A stretch of 64,000 bases of DNA, from assembly GCF_051903075.1 (NCBI RefSeq), contig NZ_CP182423.1, forward strand, positions 1,922,001 through 1,986,000, read 5' to 3'. This DNA comes from Embleya sp051903075 (GTDB taxonomy: Bacteria > Actinomycetota > Actinomycetes > Streptomycetales > Streptomycetaceae). The notes beneath the pieces are model-generated. The model was not told where the DNA came from. It worked only from the letters and a program-made list of their open reading frames with translations, and ran no database searches. The translations under genes were made by a program, and so were the position numbers. This document shows, in pieces, positions 15,505 through 24,677 of this stretch (position 1 is its first letter; each line of letters starts with the position of its first letter).

Positions 15505-17628
15505 CTACCTGCGGAAGTACGTGTCGAAGTTGCGCGAGAACTCGAGGTTGTTGAACCGGTCCCAGTTGATCGACCAGGTCATCAGGCCCCGCAGGTTCGG
15601 ACGGACACCGTGGGTCTGGTAACTCCCGCAATTGGTGCCCTTGGTCAGGCAGTCCAGGGCCTTGTTGACCTCGGTGGTGGACACCCAGCCGTTGCCCGCC
15701 TGGGTCGAGGCCGGCATGCCGATGGCGACCTGCTCCGGGCGCAGCGCGGGGAACATGTTCTCGGTCTTGCCCGCGACCGGGAAGCCGGTGAGCAGCATGT
15801 CCGTCATCGCGATGTGGAAGTCGGCGCCGCCCATGCTGTGGTACTGGTTGTCCAGGCCCATGATCGAACCGGAGTTGTAGTCCTGCACGTGCAGCAGGGT
15901 CAGATCGTCACGCAGGGCGTAGATGACCGGCAAGTAGGCGCCGCAGCGCGGGTCCTGCCCGCCCCACTGTCCGGCTCCGTAGTACTGGTAGCCCAGTTGC
16001 ACGAAGAACGTCTCCGGCGCCATGGTGAGCACGAACCGGCTGCCGTACTTGGCCTTGAGCGTCTTGACCGCCGAGATCAGGTTGACGATCACCGGGGTGG
16101 TCGGGTTCTTGAAGTCGGTGTCGCCGGTGTTCAGGGACAACGAGTGGCCCTCGAAGTCGATGTCCAGGCCGTCGAGTCCGTATTCGTCGATGATCGCACC
16201 GACGGACTGGACGAACTTGTCCCGCGCGGCCGTCGTGGACAGTTGCACCTGGCCGTTCTGGCCGCCGATCGAGATCAGTACCTTCTTGCCGGCCGCCTGC
16301 TTGGCCCGGATGGCGGCCTTGAAGTCGGCGTCGCTCTCCACGCCGGGGCATTCGGTCACCGGGCAGCGGTTGAACCGGATGTCGCCGGAGGTGACCGACG
16401 TCGGCTCGCCGAAGGCCAGGTTGATCACGTCCCAACTCGCGGGTACGTCCGCCATCTTGGTGTAGCCCGAGCCGTTGGCGAAGCTCGCGTGCAGGTAGCC
16501 GATCAGGGCGTGCGGAGGCAGTTGGCCGCCACCGCCGTCGGTCGCGGTGGTGACGGTGAGCACCGCCGACTTGGCCGATTCGCCGGCCGCGTTGGTCGCG
16601 CTCACCTGGAAGCCGTACGCGGTGGCGGCGGTCAGTCCGGTCACCGTGGCGCTGGTGCCGGTCAAGGACTGCGCCAACACCCCGTCGCGGTAGACGTTGT
16701 AGCCGCTCGCGCCGGACACCGCGGTCCACGACAGCGGCACGGAGGTCGTGGTCGGTGTGCCGGCGGCGAGGCCGGTCGGGGTGGCGGGAATCTGGGTGCC
16801 TCCTCCGGTGGTGGTCACGCTGACGGGGGCCGACTTGGCCGACTCCCCCGCCGAGTTCGCCGCGCTGACCTGGAAGCTGTACGCCGTGGCCTGGGTCAGG
16901 CCGGTCACCGTGGTGCTCGTGCCGGTGACGGTCTGCGCCAACACCCCGTCGCGGTAGACCTTGTAGCTCGTCGCGCCGGGAACCGCGGTCCAGGACAGCG
17001 GCACGCTGGTCGCGGTCGGCGCGCCGGCGGCCAATCCGGTGGGGGTGGCCGGGATTTGGGTGGTGCCGCCGGGGCCGACCAGGGAGAGGTCGTCGGCGTA
17101 GTAGGCGCCGGTGCCGTACCAGCCGTGCGTGTACAGGGTGACCGAGGTGGTGCTCGGCCCCGTGCGGAAGTTCGTGGTCAGGCGGGTCCAGTCCGGCGCG
17201 GAGCCGGTCCACGTGGACGGGTCGGTGGTGCCGGTGCCGGTCGCCCCGAGGTAGACGTAACTGCCGCGCAGCCAGCCGGAGATGACGTAGTCCGAGGAGG
17301 GCTGGACGGTGACGGTCTGCGAACAGCGCGCGTTGTCGCTGCCGGCGGGGGTGGCCTTGAGGGCTCCGGTGCCCGCGTGTACCGGGGTGGTGACCGCGAC
17401 GCCGCTGCCGGCGCTGCAGGTCCAGCCGGTCAGGGCGGACTCGAAGCCGCCGTTCTGGACCAGTTCGGCGGCACCGGCGGCGGTGGTGTCCGCGGCGTCG
17501 GCCGCACCGCCGCCGGCGACGGTGAGCATGGCGGCGGTCAGGAACGCGGTGCTCGTCGCGGCGACGAGGGGGCGCAGCCGCTGGGCGCGTGGTCGCGTGG
17601 GGGGACGGACGCTGGTGGATCCGGACAT
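15505..17628 (-). CDS. Secreted GH18 chitinase with CBM and two FnIII domains (second copy)
   Basis: Extracellular endo-acting chitinase that hydrolyses beta-1,4-GlcNAc chains. A signal peptide (about residues 1-46) precedes a carbohydrate-binding module with ELVQNGGFESALTGWTC. Two fibronectin type III repeats follow (each starting PATPTGLAAG.PT.TSVPLSWTAV). The catalytic TIM barrel carries DGLDIDFE with the acid Glu at about residue 493, preceded by KVLISIGGQNG. It is a tandem paralog of the upstream gene, with the same architecture. A 13-bp-arm hairpin separates the two, so it may have its own weak promoter. A partial TGGTCC half-box lies at 17683. Confidence 0.93.
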   Translation of the reverse strand: MSGSTSVRPPTRPRAQRLRPLVAATSTAFLTAAMLTVAGGGAADAADTTAAGAAELVQNGGFESALTGWTCSAGSGVAVTTPVHAGTGALKATPAGSDNARCSQTVTVQPSSDYVISGWLRGSYVYLGATGTGTTDPSTWTGSAPDWTRLTTNFRTGPSTTSVTLYTHGWYGTGAYYADDLSLVGPGGTTQIPATPTGLAAGAPTATSVPLSWTAVPGATSYKVYRDGVLAQTVTGTSTTVTGLTQATAYSFQVSAANSAGESAKSAPVSVTTTGGGTQIPATPTGLAAGTPTTTSVPLSWTAVSGASGYNVYRDGVLAQSLTGTSATVTGLTAATAYGFQVSATNAAGESAKSAVLTVTTATDGGGGQLPPHALIGYLHASFANGSGYTKMADVPASWDVINLAFGEPTSVTSGDIRFNRCPVTECPGVESDADFKAAIRAKQAAGKKVLISIGGQNGQVQLSTTAARDKFVQSVGAIIDEYGLDGLDIDFEGHSLSLNTGDTDFKNPTTPVIVNLISAVKTLKAKYGSRFVLTMAPETFFVQLGYQYYGAGQWGGQDPRCGAYLPVIYALRDDLTLLHVQDYNSGSIMGLDNQYHSMGGADFHIAMTDMLLTGFPVAGKTENMFPALRPEQVAIGMPASTQAGNGWVSTTEVNKALDCLTKGTNCGSYQTHGVRPNLRGLMTWSINWDRFNNLEFSRNFDTYFRR

Positions 17629-17696
17629 GGGATTCCTCGCGTGGTCGGGACGGGACGGTGCGGGGAGCCCGGGCCGGTCGCGTGGTCCGGCCCGGG

Positions 17697-17760
17697 CGGG
17701 GCCTGTCCGGCGGATCCCGGCAGGATCGCGGCGGGATCTCGGCGGTTCCGGACAGGCCCC
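17697..17760 (-). terminator. Hairpin between the two chitinase genes
   Basis: GGGGCCTGTCCGG and CCGGACAGGCCCC form perfect 13-bp arms. It lies a few bases after the stop of the upstream chitinase gene (17768). There is no T-run; this is typical of actinobacterial terminators, but partial read-through is possible. Confidence 0.65.
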
Positions 17761-17767
17761 GGTGGCG

Positions 17768-19726
17768 CTACGGCAGCGTGTCGAGGTGCGGGCCGACGGT
17801 GTTGGAGAACTGGTTGCCGTTCAGGGCGTCCCAGTTGGTCGACCACGTCATCGCGCCACGCAGACCCGGGTAGGTCTTGCTCGGCTTGAACGTGCCGCAA
17901 CCCGTGCCCTTGGCCAGGCAGTCCAGGGCGTTGTTGACGACGGTCGGCGAGACGTAGCCCGAACCGGCGCCGCGCGGCGAGGCGGGCAGGCCGAGGCCGA
18001 CCTGCGAGGGCGCCAGGCCGCCTTCGAGTTGGATGCAGGCCAGGCCGGTCATGAAGTCCACCGTGCCCTGGCTGTAGACCTTGCCGTCGCAGCCGAGCAT
18101 CGCACCGCTGTTGTAGTACTGGGTGTTGACGACGGTGAGGATGTCCTTGATCGCCAGCGCGGTCTTGAAGTACTCGGTGCCGGTCGACTGCATGTCGAGG
18201 GTCTGCGGCGCCATGGTGATCACCAGGCTCGGGCCGACCTTGCCGGAGAGCGAGCGCAACGCCTGTGACATGTAGGTGGAGTTGATGCCGTTTTCGAGGT
18301 CGATGTCGACGCCGTCGAACCCGTAGTTCTGGAACAGGGTGTACAGCGTGTTGGAGAAGTTGCTCGCGGCGGACGCGCTGTTGATCGAGACGCTGCCCTT
18401 CTCCCCGCCGACCGAGATGATCACCTTCTTGCCGGCCGCCTTCTTGGCCGCGATGTCGGCCTTGAACTGCGCCTCGGAGTAGTTCAGCGCCGGGTCGAGG
18501 GTGAACGAGACGCCGCCCGGTTGGCCGGTCGCGTCGGCGAACGAGACCGCGATGATGTCGTATTCGGCGGGCACCTGGGCGATGGTCTGGATCGTGGCGC
18601 CGTTGTTGAAGTTCTGCCAGTAGCCGGTGAGTACGTGCTTGGGCAGCGTGCCGCCGCCTCCGCCGTTGGTGGTGGTCGCGGTCACCGCGCCGGACTTGGC
18701 CGATTCACCGGCCGCGTTGGTGGCGCTGACCTGGAAGCTGTACGCGGTGGCCGGGGTCAGGCCGCCGGCGGTGGCGGAAGTTCCGGTCACGGACTGCACC
18801 TTGGCGCCGTTCTGGTACAGGTTGTAGCCGGTCGCGCCCGGGACCGCGTTCCACGAGAGGGGAACGCTCGTGGACGTCGGCGCGCCCGCCACGAGACCGG
18901 TCGGGGTGGCGGGGACCTGGGTGCCGCCGCCGGTGGTGCTCGCGCTCACCGTCGCCGACCTGGGGGACTCGCCGGCGGAGTTGGTCGCGGTGACCTGGAA
19001 GCTGTACGCGGTGGACGGCGTCAGGCCGGTGACGGTGGCGGAAGTGCCGCTCACGGACTGGACCTTGGTGCCGTCGCGGTACACGTTGTAGCCGGTCGCG
19101 CCGGGCACCGCGTTCCACGAGAGGGGGACGCTCGTGTCGGTGGGGGCACCGGCGGCCAGACCGGTGGGGGCGGCCGGGACCTGGGTGCCGCCGCCGGGTC
19201 CGGACAGGGTGATGTCGTCGGCGTAGTAGGCGGGTTGGCCGTACCAGCCGTGGGTGTAGACCGTGACGGACGTGGTGGACGGACCGGTCCGGAACGTGGT
19301 TTTGAGCTGCTGGTAGGTGCCGGCGCCCGGGGTCCACGTGGACGGGTCGGTGGTGCCGGTGCCGGTCGCGCCCAGGTAGACGTAGCTGCCCTGGACCCAG
19401 GCGCTCAGCGTGTAGTCGGAGTTGGGAAGGACCGTGACGGTCTGGCTGCAGCGGGCGTTGTCCGCGCCCGCCGGGGTGGCCTTGAGGGCCCCGGTGCCGG
19501 CATGCACCGGGGTGCTCGCCGCCGCGCCGGAGCCGGCCGAACAGGTCCAGCCGGAAAGTCCGTCCTCGAAGCCGGGGTTGCTCACGAGGTTGTCGGCGGC
19601 CCGGGCACTGCCGGCGCCCACGAGGGTGAGACCGGCGCCGGCCAGGGTGATCGCCGCGAGGGCGGCGAGGGTGGGATGCCCGCGGCGAGGGGACTTCGCT
19701 CGCGGAACGTGCGAAACGCGTGCCAC
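17768..19726 (-). CDS. Secreted GH18 chitinase with CBM and two FnIII domains (promoter-proximal copy)
   Basis: Extracellular chitinase of 652 aa. A long signal peptide (basic N-terminus, AITLAGAGLTLVGAGSARA) is followed by a CBM (NLVSNPGFEDGLSGWTC) and two FnIII repeats (PAAPTGLAAGAPTDTSVPLSW and a near copy). A Gly/Thr linker leads to a GH18 barrel with KVIISVGGEKG and DGVDIDLE, catalytic Glu at about residue 478. The barrel is shorter than in the neighbouring paralog and is of the bacterial subfamily that lacks the extra insertion domain. Two DasR-type boxes and a TTGACA -35 box upstream indicate induction by chitin-derived GlcNAc. Confidence 0.93.
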   Translation of the reverse strand: MARVSHVPRAKSPRRGHPTLAALAAITLAGAGLTLVGAGSARAADNLVSNPGFEDGLSGWTCSAGSGAAASTPVHAGTGALKATPAGADNARCSQTVTVLPNSDYTLSAWVQGSYVYLGATGTGTTDPSTWTPGAGTYQQLKTTFRTGPSTTSVTVYTHGWYGQPAYYADDITLSGPGGGTQVPAAPTGLAAGAPTDTSVPLSWNAVPGATGYNVYRDGTKVQSVSGTSATVTGLTPSTAYSFQVTATNSAGESPRSATVSASTTGGGTQVPATPTGLVAGAPTSTSVPLSWNAVPGATGYNLYQNGAKVQSVTGTSATAGGLTPATAYSFQVSATNAAGESAKSGAVTATTTNGGGGGTLPKHVLTGYWQNFNNGATIQTIAQVPAEYDIIAVSFADATGQPGGVSFTLDPALNYSEAQFKADIAAKKAAGKKVIISVGGEKGSVSINSASAASNFSNTLYTLFQNYGFDGVDIDLENGINSTYMSQALRSLSGKVGPSLVITMAPQTLDMQSTGTEYFKTALAIKDILTVVNTQYYNSGAMLGCDGKVYSQGTVDFMTGLACIQLEGGLAPSQVGLGLPASPRGAGSGYVSPTVVNNALDCLAKGTGCGTFKPSKTYPGLRGAMTWSTNWDALNGNQFSNTVGPHLDTLP

Positions 19727-19804
19727 TACTGCCTCCGTGCGTGGAGAAGCGATGTGGGTGGTAGCGATGGGACTTGCGTGCGCGACAGCCCGCCCTGCGC
19801 GCTT

Positions 19805-19835
19805 ATTGGTCTAGGCCAAAGTGGTCCAGACCAAT
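19805..19835 (-). promoter_or_regulatory. Two DasR-responsive elements / chitinase direct repeats
   Basis: TGGTCTAGGCCA and TGGTCCAGACCA occur 15 bp apart, each inside a near-palindrome. These match the 12-bp direct repeats known in Streptomyces chitinase promoters and the GntR regulator DasR's site (consensus around TGGTCTAGACCA). They lie between the -35 box and the transcription start. Confidence 0.85.
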
Positions 19836-19841
19836 AGAGCG

Positions 19842-19847
19842 TGTCAA
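19842..19847 (-). promoter_or_regulatory. -35 box of the chitinase promoter
   Basis: Perfect TTGACA on the minus strand. The DasR boxes fill the spacer and the -10 region, so bound DasR would block polymerase. Confidence 0.65.
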
Positions 19848-19947
19848 GGTTTTCCCGGTGATCCGACGCCGTTTACCTGGGCGTCGCCGTTCGATTACGC
19901 TCCGCAGTGGGCGGATTGCCCTCGTTGCGGCCCACGTTGCGCGCCGC

Positions 19948-20766
19948 TCAGAGATCGCGACGGCGCAGGACGAGCGCGGCTGCGGCCAGGAGGGCGAGCG
20001 GCCAACCGGCCAGGACGAGCCAGGAGTGGGTCGCCGACGGAGGGTACGGGCCGAGTTCGTCGGCGGTGCCCAGACTCGCCAGTGCGGACCAGGCGTTGCG
20101 CGGCATGAGGTTGGCCGCTTCGGCGAGGAATCGGCCGCCCTCGGGGATCAGTTCGGGCACCACACCGAGCGTGACGAAGACCGCGAACACCGCGCCCGCC
20201 TGGTGCCGGACCAGCACGCCGACGGCCAGTCCGATCAGCGCGGCCACCGGAAGCAGTACGCACGCCGCCAGGAATCCGCGCGCCACGCCGGGGTCGCCGA
20301 GCGCGAGGCCGAGGTTCTTGCCGGACAACACCGCCTGGGACGTCCCGAACGAGGCGATCGCCGTGGGCACGCCGACCGCGGCCGCGACGGCGGTCGACAC
20401 GACGGCCTTGGCGAGGAGTACGCGGCGCCGGTCCGGAACGGCGATGAAGGTGGTGCGGATCAGGCCGCCCGCGTACTCGCCGGTGAAGGACAGTGCGCCG
20501 ATCACCGCGGCGCCGATCATCAGGAAGCCCCAGACGCCGTGGTTGAAGGAGGCGGCGAGTCGATCGAAGTCGGTGCGACCGCGCGTGCCGATGAGGTCCA
20601 CGCCGGAGCACAGGAACCAGGACAGGGCGGCGGTGCAGGGCGGGGCGAGGAGGAGGGGGAGCAGGAGCAGCCGTTGGGAGGAGAGTTTCAGCCACTCGGC
20701 GGCGAGGAGGTCGGGGAAACGGGCTGGGTGGGAGGGGATCGAGGTGGTGGGGGTGGGCGTGGGCAT
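19948..20766 (-). CDS. ABC transporter permease (second of two)
   Basis: Hydrophobic 272-aa protein of the ABC-2 type. LLAAEWLKLSSQR at the N-terminus, FTGEYAGGLIRTTFIAVPDRRRVLLAKAVV in the middle and a final RRRDL are the usual marks of Streptomyces drug-export permeases. About six membrane helices are visible. AAGGA lies 6 nt before the ATG. It shares the central GLIRTTFIAVP motif with the upstream permease, so the pair arose by duplication and probably forms a heterodimer. It is the last gene of the operon. Confidence 0.85.
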   Translation of the reverse strand: MPTPTPTTSIPSHPARFPDLLAAEWLKLSSQRLLLLPLLLAPPCTAALSWFLCSGVDLIGTRGRTDFDRLAASFNHGVWGFLMIGAAVIGALSFTGEYAGGLIRTTFIAVPDRRRVLLAKAVVSTAVAAAVGVPTAIASFGTSQAVLSGKNLGLALGDPGVARGFLAACVLLPVAALIGLAVGVLVRHQAGAVFAVFVTLGVVPELIPEGGRFLAEAANLMPRNAWSALASLGTADELGPYPPSATHSWLVLAGWPLALLAAAALVLRRRDL

Positions 20767-20801
20767 CCTGGGTCCTTGTCGCGGTGGGGGCCGGCGGCGG
20801 G

Positions 20802-21638
20802 TCACGGCGTGGGTCGGACATCGCGCCGGCGCAGCAGCGGCAGCAGCACCGCGAGTGCGGCGAACGCCCAGGCGGCGAGCGTGATCCAGGCCGTCGGCAC
20901 GGACGGGAGCCGTTCGACGGTGCGGCCCGGGTCCATCACGGTCAGCCGTCCCCACGCGTAGCCCGGCAGCGCGTTGGTGACTTGCGCGCTCCGGTCCGCG
21001 TCCAGCGGCGGGATGCGTCCCTTTCCGGCCACCGGTCCGGCGAGGAAGAAGACCAGCACGGCGAACACCGTTCCGGCGGTGTTGCGGATGATCGCCGCCA
21101 GGGCCATCCCGATCAGTCCGCAGACCGGAAGCAGCACGGCGGTGCCGGCGATGGCGCGGCCCACGCCGGGGGTGCCGTACGAGAAGCCCGGGATCCGGTC
21201 GCCGTAGGTGGCGAGCGTGACGCCCCAGACGCCGACGCCGATGACCAGGCCGACGACGGCGAGGGTGCCGGTGAGCACCGCCGCCTTGGCCGCCAGGATC
21301 CGGGTGCGCGCCGGTACCGCGATGAACGTGGTCCGGATCAGGCCGCTCGCCTGCTCCCCCGCCACGGTCATCGCACCGAGCGTGCCGGCGGTGGCCATCA
21401 GCAGCAGGAACTGCGGGAAGGGGAAGGCGTCGTGCGCCGGATCCGGGTGCCGCTTGAGCTCGGCGGCCAGGGCCGGCCAGTGGGCGTAGGTAGTCGCGGC
21501 GCCGTCGTGGGCGAAGTAGAGGTAGAGCGGGACGAGCAGGCCGAGCACGATCGGGGTGGAGCGCAGCGAGGTCAGTTTGATCCACTCGGCGGCGATCAGG
21601 TGTCGCGCCATCGGGGGCGGGCGTCCGGGGTGCTCCAC
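20802..21638 (-). CDS. ABC transporter permease (first of two)
   Basis: ABC-2-type permease with about six helices. LIAAEWIKLTSLRSTP, VAGEQASGLIRTTFIAVPARTRILAAKAAV and the terminal LLRRRD block mirror the downstream permease. GTG 21638, 8 bases after the ATPase stop and behind GGTGAG, suggests translational coupling; ATG 21611 is an alternative start. It is the middle gene of the three-gene exporter operon. Confidence 0.85.
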   Translation of the reverse strand: MEHPGRPPPMARHLIAAEWIKLTSLRSTPIVLGLLVPLYLYFAHDGAATTYAHWPALAAELKRHPDPAHDAFPFPQFLLLMATAGTLGAMTVAGEQASGLIRTTFIAVPARTRILAAKAAVLTGTLAVVGLVIGVGVWGVTLATYGDRIPGFSYGTPGVGRAIAGTAVLLPVCGLIGMALAAIIRNTAGTVFAVLVFFLAGPVAGKGRIPPLDADRSAQVTNALPGYAWGRLTVMDPGRTVERLPSVPTAWITLAAWAFAALAVLLPLLRRRDVRPTP

Positions 21639-21645
21639 GTGGTGC

Positions 21646-22584
21646 TCACCGGCCCGCCCTTCCCTCGGCGCGGGTCGCCGTCGCCGCCGCGCGATACCGC
21701 ACGCTGTCCGCCGTCAGCTGCATGAAGGCGTCCTCCAGGGTGCCGCCGTGTGCGGTGACCTCGTGGACCATCACCCGGTGGGTGAAGGCCAGTTCGTTCA
21801 CCTCGGCGGCGGTCGGGCCGGTCACCGCGAGCGTGTCGGGGCCGTGCGCCCTGACCGTGGCGCCGGCCTCGGCCAGCACGGCGGCCAGCGCGGTCGGGTC
21901 GGGCGTTCGCACGGTGACGCCGCCGGTGCTCGCGCGGGCCGCGAAGGCGGCGAGCGATTCGTCCGCGATCAACCGCCCGGCGCCGATCACGACCAGGTGG
22001 TCGGCGGTGTGTTCCATCTCGCCCATCAGGTGACTGGAGACCAGCACGGTGCGGCCCTCCGCCGCCAGTTCGCGGAACAACCCGCGCGCCCACCGGATGC
22101 CCTCCGGATCGAGGCCGTTGACCGGCTCGTCGAAGAGCAGTACGGGCGGGTCGCCGAGCAGGGCGGCGGCGATGCCGAGGCGCTGGCGCATGGCGAGCGA
22201 GAAGCCGCCGATCCGGCGCCGGCCCGCGTCGCCCAGGCCGACGGTGGCCAAGACCTCGCGCACCCGGCCGCGCGGGAGTCCGTTGCTGCGGGCCAGCGCG
22301 CCCAGGTGGGCGTTCGCGGTGCGGCCGTTGTGTACGTCGTTCGCGTCGAGGAGCGCGCCGACGTGGCGCAGTCCGGTGCCGAACTCGCGGAACGAGCGCC
22401 CGTCGATGGTCGCCCGGCCGCTGGTGGGCGTGTTCAGGCCGAGCAGCATGCGCAGGGTGCTGGTCTTGCCCGCGCCGTTCGGGCCGAGGAATCCGGTCAC
22501 CCGGCCCGGTCGCACGGTGAAGGTCAGGCCGTCGACGGCCAGGACGCGGCCGAAGCGTTTGGTGAGGTGTTCGATCTCGATCAT
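21646..22584 (-). CDS. ABC transporter ATP-binding protein
   Basis: Cytosolic ATPase of a DrrA/CcmA-like exporter. Walker A is GPNGAGKT (residues 34-41). The signature is FSLAMRQRLGIAAAL, a SLxMRQR variant in place of LSGGQ that is common in this group. Walker B is PVLLFDEPVNGLDPEG, and the H-loop is SSHLMGEMEHTADHL. The C-terminal ~90 residues form the usual DrrA-type extension. It is first in an operon with two permeases, and divergent from a two-component system 177 bp away that probably controls it. Confidence 0.92.
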   Translation of the reverse strand: MIEIEHLTKRFGRVLAVDGLTFTVRPGRVTGFLGPNGAGKTSTLRMLLGLNTPTSGRATIDGRSFREFGTGLRHVGALLDANDVHNGRTANAHLGALARSNGLPRGRVREVLATVGLGDAGRRRIGGFSLAMRQRLGIAAALLGDPPVLLFDEPVNGLDPEGIRWARGLFRELAAEGRTVLVSSHLMGEMEHTADHLVVIGAGRLIADESLAAFAARASTGGVTVRTPDPTALAAVLAEAGATVRAHGPDTLAVTGPTAAEVNELAFTHRVMVHEVTAHGGTLEDAFMQLTADSVRYRAAATATRAEGRAGR

Positions 22585-22749
22585 GCCGTCGAGGTTGCCG
22601 GGGGGCGGGGGCGGGTCGCATCGGCCTGTGGCCCGGCCTCGGGGGCGGGCGGCTCGGTCTACGGGGGCGGGCGGCTCCGTCCTTGGGTGTGCTCGGCTCC
22701 GTCCGTGGGATGCAGTCCACGGGCTGATTCAGGTGGGGCAGCTGCCGGC

Positions 22750-22755
22750 TAGGGT
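22750..22755 (+). promoter_or_regulatory. -10 box of a leaderless promoter
   Basis: TAGGGT, six bases, then GTG 22762 of the histidine kinase gene. Confidence 0.6.
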
Positions 22756-22761
22756 CGGCAC

Positions 22762-23979
22762 GTGCCACGACCCTCGAAGACCTCCGCCCCGCCGACCCGG
22801 TTGTCGCCGGGCGCGTTGACGACGCTCGGCTGGTGCGCGGTCCCCGCGTTCGCGCTGCTGCTGTACGGGACGCTGCCGCAGCCGATGCATCCGGTGTTCC
22901 TGGCTCGGGATCGTTTCCTGTCTCCGTCGCCGGGTGTGGTGGTGGCGGTGGCCGTGGTGTCGGCGCTGCCGATCGGGTGGGCGGTGCGCCGGCCGCTGCC
23001 GGTGCTCGGGCTGCTGCTGGTCGAAGCGGTCGCGGCCCGGGTGTTCGGGACGCGGTGCTGGCCGCTGTTCCTGGCGGCGGATGTACTCGTCTTCCATCTC
23101 GCGGCGACCTGTACACGCCGGGCCTCGGTGGTGGGTCTGGTGGGCGTGCTCACCGGCTGGGCCGTGGTCGCCTCGGCCTTCGTACCGGCGGACCGCATCT
23201 TCGCCGTGCTCACCGGGCCGACCTCGGGGCTGGCGGTGATCGCCGTCGCGGCGTGGATCCTGGGCAGTTGGATCCGCCTCCGGCAGGACCACGCCGAACA
23301 GTTGCGGGCGCAGGTCGCGGTACAGGCGGTGCAGGCCGAACGGCTGCGGATCGCCCGGGAGTTGCACGACCTGGTCGCGCACCACATCGGCGCCATCGCG
23401 ATCCAGGCGGGCGCGGCGCGGCGGGTGATCGAGACCCAGCCGACCGGGGCGCGCGACGCGCTCGGGGTGATCGAGGCGACCAGCCGGGAGACGCTGACGG
23501 GGCTGCGGCACCTGCTCGGCGCGCTGCGCGAGGCGGACGACGGCGCGGCGGATGCCGGCGCGGTGGGCTCGGCGCCGGGCGCGCCGGTGGCGGGCCTCGC
23601 GGACCTCGATCGACTGGTGGCGGGCACGGCGGAGGCGGGGGTCCGGGTGGAGATCCGCCGGCTGGGGCAACCTCGGCCGCTGGCGGCCGAGATCGAGTTG
23701 TCGGCGTTCCGGATCATCCAGGAATCGGTCACCAACGTGGTGCGGCACGCGGGGGCCGACCGCTGCCGGGTTTCGGTGGACTACGGGGTGGCGGAGTTGG
23801 CGCTGGAGATCGTGGACGACGGGGGTGGTGGCGGAGCCGGAGGTCGGGCGGCGGGGCTCGCGGGCAGCGGCTACGGGATCGCCGGGATGCGTGAGCGGGT
23901 CGCCCTGCTGCACGGGTGGTTCAGTTCCGGCCCGAGGCCCGAGGGCAGCTTCCGGGTGGCCGCGGGGTTGCCGATATGA
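22762..23979 (+). CDS. Sensor histidine kinase, NarL-partner (HisKA_3) type
   Basis: Membrane sensor of 405 aa. Roughly five or six hydrophobic segments (residues 15-175) form the sensor without a large extracellular loop. The dimerisation/phosphoacceptor block is ARELHDLVAHHIGAIAIQAG, with phospho-His at about 202. A DesK/LiaS-type ATPase domain follows with N-box IIQESVTNVVRHA, a Gly-rich ATP lid and GYGIAGMRERVALLHG. The kinase stop overlaps the response-regulator start by four bases (ATGA). It probably senses envelope or antibiotic stress and controls the divergent ABC exporter, as is usual for this arrangement. Confidence 0.9.
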   Translation: MPRPSKTSAPPTRLSPGALTTLGWCAVPAFALLLYGTLPQPMHPVFLARDRFLSPSPGVVVAVAVVSALPIGWAVRRPLPVLGLLLVEAVAARVFGTRCWPLFLAADVLVFHLAATCTRRASVVGLVGVLTGWAVVASAFVPADRIFAVLTGPTSGLAVIAVAAWILGSWIRLRQDHAEQLRAQVAVQAVQAERLRIARELHDLVAHHIGAIAIQAGAARRVIETQPTGARDALGVIEATSRETLTGLRHLLGALREADDGAADAGAVGSAPGAPVAGLADLDRLVAGTAEAGVRVEIRRLGQPRPLAAEIELSAFRIIQESVTNVVRHAGADRCRVSVDYGVAELALEIVDDGGGGGAGGRAAGLAGSGYGIAGMRERVALLHGWFSSGPRPEGSFRVAAGLPI

Positions 23980-24623
23980 CGATCCGGGTCGTCTTGGTCG
24001 ACGACCAGCCGGTGGTGCGCGCCGGGCTGCGGATGCTGATCACCGACATCGCGGACATCGACGTGGTCGGCGAGGCGGGCACCGGAGCCGACGCGGTCCG
24101 GCTGGTCGACGAACTCGGTCCGGACGTGGTGGTGATGGACATCCGGATGCCGGTGATGGACGGGATCGAGGCCACCCGGATCATCACCGCGAAGTCCCCG
24201 GCCTCGCGGGTGATCGTGCTCACCACGTTCGACGAGGACGAAAACGTCTACGGGGCGCTGCGCGCGGGCGCCGCCGGGTTCCTGGTCAAGGACATGGTGC
24301 TGGAGGACATCATCGCCGCGATCCGGGTGGTCTCCGCCGGCGACGCGCTGATCGCCCCGGCGGTCACCCGCCGCCTGATCCGCGACTTCGCCGACCGAGC
24401 CCCCACACCCACCCGCCCCCGACGCCGGATCGAGGGCATCACCGACCGCGAGCGCGAGGTCCTGATCCTGATCGCCCGCGGCCTCTCCAACGCCGAAATA
24501 GCCGCCGAGCTGTACATCACGATGGCCACCACAAAAAGCCACGTGGCCCGCCTCCTGTCCAAACTCACCGCCCGAGACCGCATCCACCTGGTCATCACCG
24601 CCTACGAGGCAAACCTGGTCTGA
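23976..24623 (+). CDS. NarL/FixJ-family response regulator
   Basis: Two-domain transcription factor of 215 aa. The receiver domain has the acidic pair in VVLVDDQPVVRAGLRML, phospho-acceptor Asp at about 55 (VVMDIRMPVMDGIEA), the conserved Thr (VLTTFDEDENVY) and Lys (GFLVKDM). The C-terminal LuxR-type helix-turn-helix reads TDREREVLILIARGLSNAEIA, then TTKSHVARLLSKL. ATG 23976 overlaps the kinase stop. It likely activates the divergent exporter operon. Confidence 0.93.
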   Translation: MTIRVVLVDDQPVVRAGLRMLITDIADIDVVGEAGTGADAVRLVDELGPDVVVMDIRMPVMDGIEATRIITAKSPASRVIVLTTFDEDENVYGALRAGAAGFLVKDMVLEDIIAAIRVVSAGDALIAPAVTRRLIRDFADRAPTPTRPRRRIEGITDREREVLILIARGLSNAEIAAELYITMATTKSHVARLLSKLTARDRIHLVITAYEANLV

Positions 24624-24677
24624 GGGCCGGCCGGGGGGCACGGGCCGGCCGGTGTCGAGGCGGTCCCGGGTCAAGGG

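Noticed and set aside
17641..17700. Full DasR box before the second chitinase gene
   Set aside because: Only a TGGTCC half-site is visible; the other half does not match.
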